This document shows positions 4,217-6,545 of a DNA stretch of 6,545 nt, piece by piece. The stretch covers positions 1 through 6,545 of the forward strand of contig CAMJYF010000110.1 in NCBI GenBank assembly GCA_946409885.1, in the 5' to 3' direction. The stretch's first letter is position 1; each line of letters starts with the position of its first letter. The DNA is from an uncultured Clostridia bacterium. Its GTDB lineage: Bacteria; Bacillota; Clostridia; Oscillospirales; Acutalibacteraceae. Both the position numbers and the translations under genes were made by a program. The notes below the pieces were generated by a model. That model worked only from the letters and a program-made list of their open reading frames with translations, was not told the DNA's origin and did no database searches.

Positions 4217-5965
4217 TTACGTGAAAGACGCCGCCGAGGCGTCGCGCTGCGGGGTCATGCCCTGCGAGGCGCAGATCTCCCGGTAGGCGGGGCAGGTTCG
4301 CAGCAGTTCTTCATGGGTACCGATCCCGGCGATTTTTCCGTCGTCGGCTACAATGATGCGGTCGCAGCCCATCACGGAGCTGACCCGCTGGGAGACGGTG
4401 AACACCGCGGGCCGTTCCGGCAGCGCCGCCAGGGCGGTCCGCAGCCGCGCCTCGGTGGCCAGGTCCAGCGCGGAGGCGGCGTCGTCCAGGATCAGGATGG
4501 GCGCTTTTTTCACCAGCGCCCGGGCCACGGTAAGCCGCTGCTTCTGTCCGCCGGAAAAATTGCGGCCGTTTTCCTCCACCGGCTCGTCCAGTCCGCCGGT
4601 TTTGGCGGCCAGCACGTCCCCCGCCTGGGCGGCGGCCACGGCGACGTTCAGTTCCTCATCCGCGGCGGCGGCGTTGCCCCACAGCAGATTCTCCCGGATG
4701 GTGCCCCGGAACAGCACAGCCTTTTGGGGCGCGACGGCCACCAGCCGGTTCAGCGCTTCCTCACTGTATTCCTTCACGTCATGGCCGAACAGCTTCACCG
4801 CGCCCTGCGTGGCGTCAAAAAAGCGGGGGATCAGGTTGACCAGCGTGGTTTTGCCGGAACCCGTGGCGCCGATCACGCCGATGCGCTCCCCTTTCCGCAC
4901 GGTCAGGCTCACGCCCTCCAGCGAGCTTTCCCGCGCGCCGGGGTAGGTAAAGCCGACGCCGTCCAGCTCCACCGCCGGGGCGTCCTTGTCCGGTTCGGCG
5001 CTTTCCTCCGGCCAGGCCATGGAGGAGGGGGTCTCCAGCACCCCGGCCGCCCGGTTGGCGCAGGCGATGGATTTGGTGATGGTGATGATCAGGTTGGCCA
5101 GCTTGATCAGCTCCACTAAAATGCGGGTCATGTAGTTGTACTGGGCCACCACCTCGCCCTGGGTCATGGCGCCGCCGTTGACCCGGATGGCCCCCGCGTG
5201 CAGCAGCACGATAATGGCCGCGTTCACCAGCACACAGGTGAGGGGGTTGATGAGGGCGGAAATGTTCCCCGCCTTAATGGAGGCGGCGGTCAGAAGGCTG
5301 TTGGCCCGGCGGAATTTTCCTTCCTCCGTCTTCTCCCGCCCAAAGGCCCGTATCACCCGCACGCCGTTCAGGGCGCCGCGCTGGGAGACGATCAGGCCGT
5401 CCATCCGCTCCCGCACCTTCCGGTACAGGGGCACGGATACCGCCATCACCGCCGCCACCACGGCGAACAGCGCCGGGATCACCGCCGCGAAGGTCAGGGC
5501 GGTGGCCTTATCCACGGCGAAGGCCGCGATCATGGCCCCGAACACCGCGAAGGGCGAGCGCAGCAGCAGCCGCAGCGTCAGGTTGATGCCGTTCTGAATC
5601 TGGTCCACGTCGCCGGTCAGCCGGGCGATCAGCGTGGAAGCCCCAAAGCGGTCGTTATCCGCGTAGGAAAAGGTCAGCGTGTGGGCCAGCAGGTCCCCCC
5701 GCAGCGCCGCGGAGGCCCCCACCGCCGCCCGGGCAGCAAAGTACTGGGCCGTCAGCGACACGCCCAGCCCCACCAGGGCGATCAGCGCCAACAGGCCGCA
5801 CATCTTCGCGACGTACGGCTTGTTCTGCCCGGCAATGCCGGTATCGATGATATTTTTCACGACCACGGGCACCAGCAGCTCCAGCAGCGCCTCCAGCATT
5901 TTGAACAGGGGCGCCAGGAACGTCTCTTTTTTATACCCGGCCAGATAGCGCCCTAACCGTTTCAC
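4217..5965 (-). CDS. ABC exporter half-transporter with degenerate NBD (heterodimer subunit)
   Basis: This is a 582-residue exporter half: membrane domain at about 15-305, ATPase domain at about 330-565. Motifs are A-loop Tyr341, Walker A GATGSGKT (366-373), Q-loop Gln414 and a canonical signature FSGGQ (470-474). Walker B is LILDD, with Asp495 in place of the catalytic Glu, and the H-loop has Gln526 (VSQRVSS) in place of His. Both changes are typical of the non-catalytic half of heterodimeric exporters, and its intact signature completes the active site of the 1895-3643 protein. The start is GTG5965 (MKRLGRYLAGYKKET, the usual family N-terminus). Its GTGA overlaps the stop of the SGNH hydrolase gene, so translation is probably coupled; no separate strong ribosome binding site is visible. 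In related operons the second half follows directly, but here an antisense unit intervenes. Confidence 0.94.
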   Translation of the reverse strand: MKRLGRYLAGYKKETFLAPLFKMLEALLELLVPVVVKNIIDTGIAGQNKPYVAKMCGLLALIALVGLGVSLTAQYFAARAAVGASAALRGDLLAHTLTFSYADNDRFGASTLIARLTGDVDQIQNGINLTLRLLLRSPFAVFGAMIAAFAVDKATALTFAAVIPALFAVVAAVMAVSVPLYRKVRERMDGLIVSQRGALNGVRVIRAFGREKTEEGKFRRANSLLTAASIKAGNISALINPLTCVLVNAAIIVLLHAGAIRVNGGAMTQGEVVAQYNYMTRILVELIKLANLIITITKSIACANRAAGVLETPSSMAWPEESAEPDKDAPAVELDGVGFTYPGARESSLEGVSLTVRKGERIGVIGATGSGKTTLVNLIPRFFDATQGAVKLFGHDVKEYSEEALNRLVAVAPQKAVLFRGTIRENLLWGNAAAADEELNVAVAAAQAGDVLAAKTGGLDEPVEENGRNFSGGQKQRLTVARALVKKAPILILDDAASALDLATEARLRTALAALPERPAVFTVSQRVSSVMGCDRIIVADDGKIAGIGTHEELLRTCPAYREICASQGMTPQRDASAASFT

Positions 5966-6545
5966 GCGGCGAAGCGCTTCACGGCGTTGCCGGTGACCAC
6001 CCTGACAAGCACTGTCAGAAAGCGGGCCAGGGCCTTGTTTTCATAGTATTCCTCAAAGTAGTTGTAATCCACGCCGGGGGTGTTGATCACGGGGGTGGTC
6101 TCCGTGCCCAGCCCCAGGTCGTACAGCTGCCGCAGCACCACAGCCGCGATGGCCTCGTTGCCCGCCGCGTTGGGGTGGACGCAGTCGGCCGCCAGCCGTT
6201 CCGGATGACCGTTCATGGCGGGGGAGATATCGCACCGATGCACCTTCCCGGGGTGCTCGTCCGCGTATTTTTCGATCATGGCGTTCACCCGGCCGGAGCA
6301 GGCCTTGTAGATGTGCGCCGCAATGCCGTACCACACGCAGTAGACGTTCTGCAGCAGGATCGTCGCGTCGGGGTTCAGCGAACGGATCTCCTCGATGATG
6401 GCGCAGAGGTTGCCGTAGAAGTTCTCCGCGATGGCGTCCAGCTCTTTGCCGTTGACCATAAAGAACGCGCCAACCGCCAGCTTGTACACGTCGTCATTGG
6501 CGAAATAGTCGTTGGCGCCGATGGAGATGCTGATGATATCCGCCT
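5962..6545 (-). CDS. SGNH/GDSL-family hydrolase, C-terminal part (partial)
   Basis: The gene runs in from beyond 6545; 193 residues are visible. The frame stays open upstream of the in-window GTG at 6489, reading ADIISISIGANDYF. GAND is block III of the SGNH superfamily, with its oxyanion-hole Asn. Block V is ADCVHPNAAGN, giving the catalytic Asp (codon 6184-6186) and His (codon 6175-6177). The GDS nucleophile block and any signal peptide lie outside the window. Such enzymes hydrolyse esters of lipids, sugars or cell-wall polymers; the substrate is unknown here. The last 60 or so residues contain a Tyr- and Glu-rich stretch (VDYNYFEEYYENK) followed by a basic, hydrophobic tail. The stop overlaps the ABC exporter start by 4 bp, so the two are co-transcribed and probably translationally coupled. 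Confidence 0.85.
   Translation of the reverse strand, partial: ADIISISIGANDYFANDDVYKLAVGAFFMVNGKELDAIAENFYGNLCAIIEEIRSLNPDATILLQNVYCVWYGIAAHIYKACSGRVNAMIEKYADEHPGKVHRCDISPAMNGHPERLAADCVHPNAAGNEAIAAVVLRQLYDLGLGTETTPVINTPGVDYNYFEEYYENKALARFLTVLVRVVTGNAVKRFAA

Noticed and set aside
4103..5119. Long plus-strand ORF opposite the upstream ABC gene (also 5136-5597 and 5198-5956)
   Set aside because: These are Arg-, Gly- and Pro-rich shadow frames of a GC-rich coding strand, with no domain or start signal. The minus-strand ABC motifs are unambiguous.

Overview
The window looks like a chromosomal segment from a GC-rich Clostridia-type Firmicute, perhaps Oscillospirales or another gut anaerobe. This is inferred from the protein families, the GGAGG-type ribosome binding sites and the sigma-A-like promoters. 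No rRNA, tRNA, CRISPR array, insertion sequence or transposase was seen.

Left end (1-523). The minus strand carries the first 23 codons of a protein with a signal peptide. Ahead of it lies an unusually structured leader: a sigma-A-like promoter (258-286), a 112-nt nested dyad (140-251) and a terminator-like hairpin with a U tract (90-116), then the ribosome binding site. Three 33-bp-phased copies of a TTTTTCAGAAAAA palindrome run toward the right and end on the plus-strand promoter (461-489) of the next gene. Two further dyads (263-300 and 332-390) fill the space between the two divergent promoters.

Middle left (524-1816). This is a plus-strand AAA_14/DUF4143 ATPase of unknown role. It converges on the next gene across a GC-rich dyad (1824-1879).

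Right two thirds (1895-6545). Minus-strand genes read, in transcription order, as the 3' part of an SGNH/GDSL hydrolase (5962-6545), an ABC exporter half (4217-5965) whose GTG start overlaps the hydrolase stop, and a second ABC exporter half (1895-3643). The two halves have complementary NBD defects (Asp for the catalytic Glu and Gln for the H-loop His in one; an LSEGQ signature in the other). That is what a heterodimeric exporter with one consensus and one degenerate ATP site should show. Genes for such pairs normally sit next to each other. Here they are separated by about 570 bp containing a complete antisense transcription unit with its own promoter (3684-3712), a collapsed DUF4160 gene (3732-3808), an intact DUF2442 gene (3826-4086) and a strong terminator (4105-4138). 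By eye this insert is less GC-rich than the ABC genes.

The best candidates for something undescribed are the structured leader of the secreted-protein gene, the phased palindromes at the ATPase promoter, and the toxin-antitoxin-like DUF4160/DUF2442 unit, now broken on the DUF4160 side, that splits the exporter pair.
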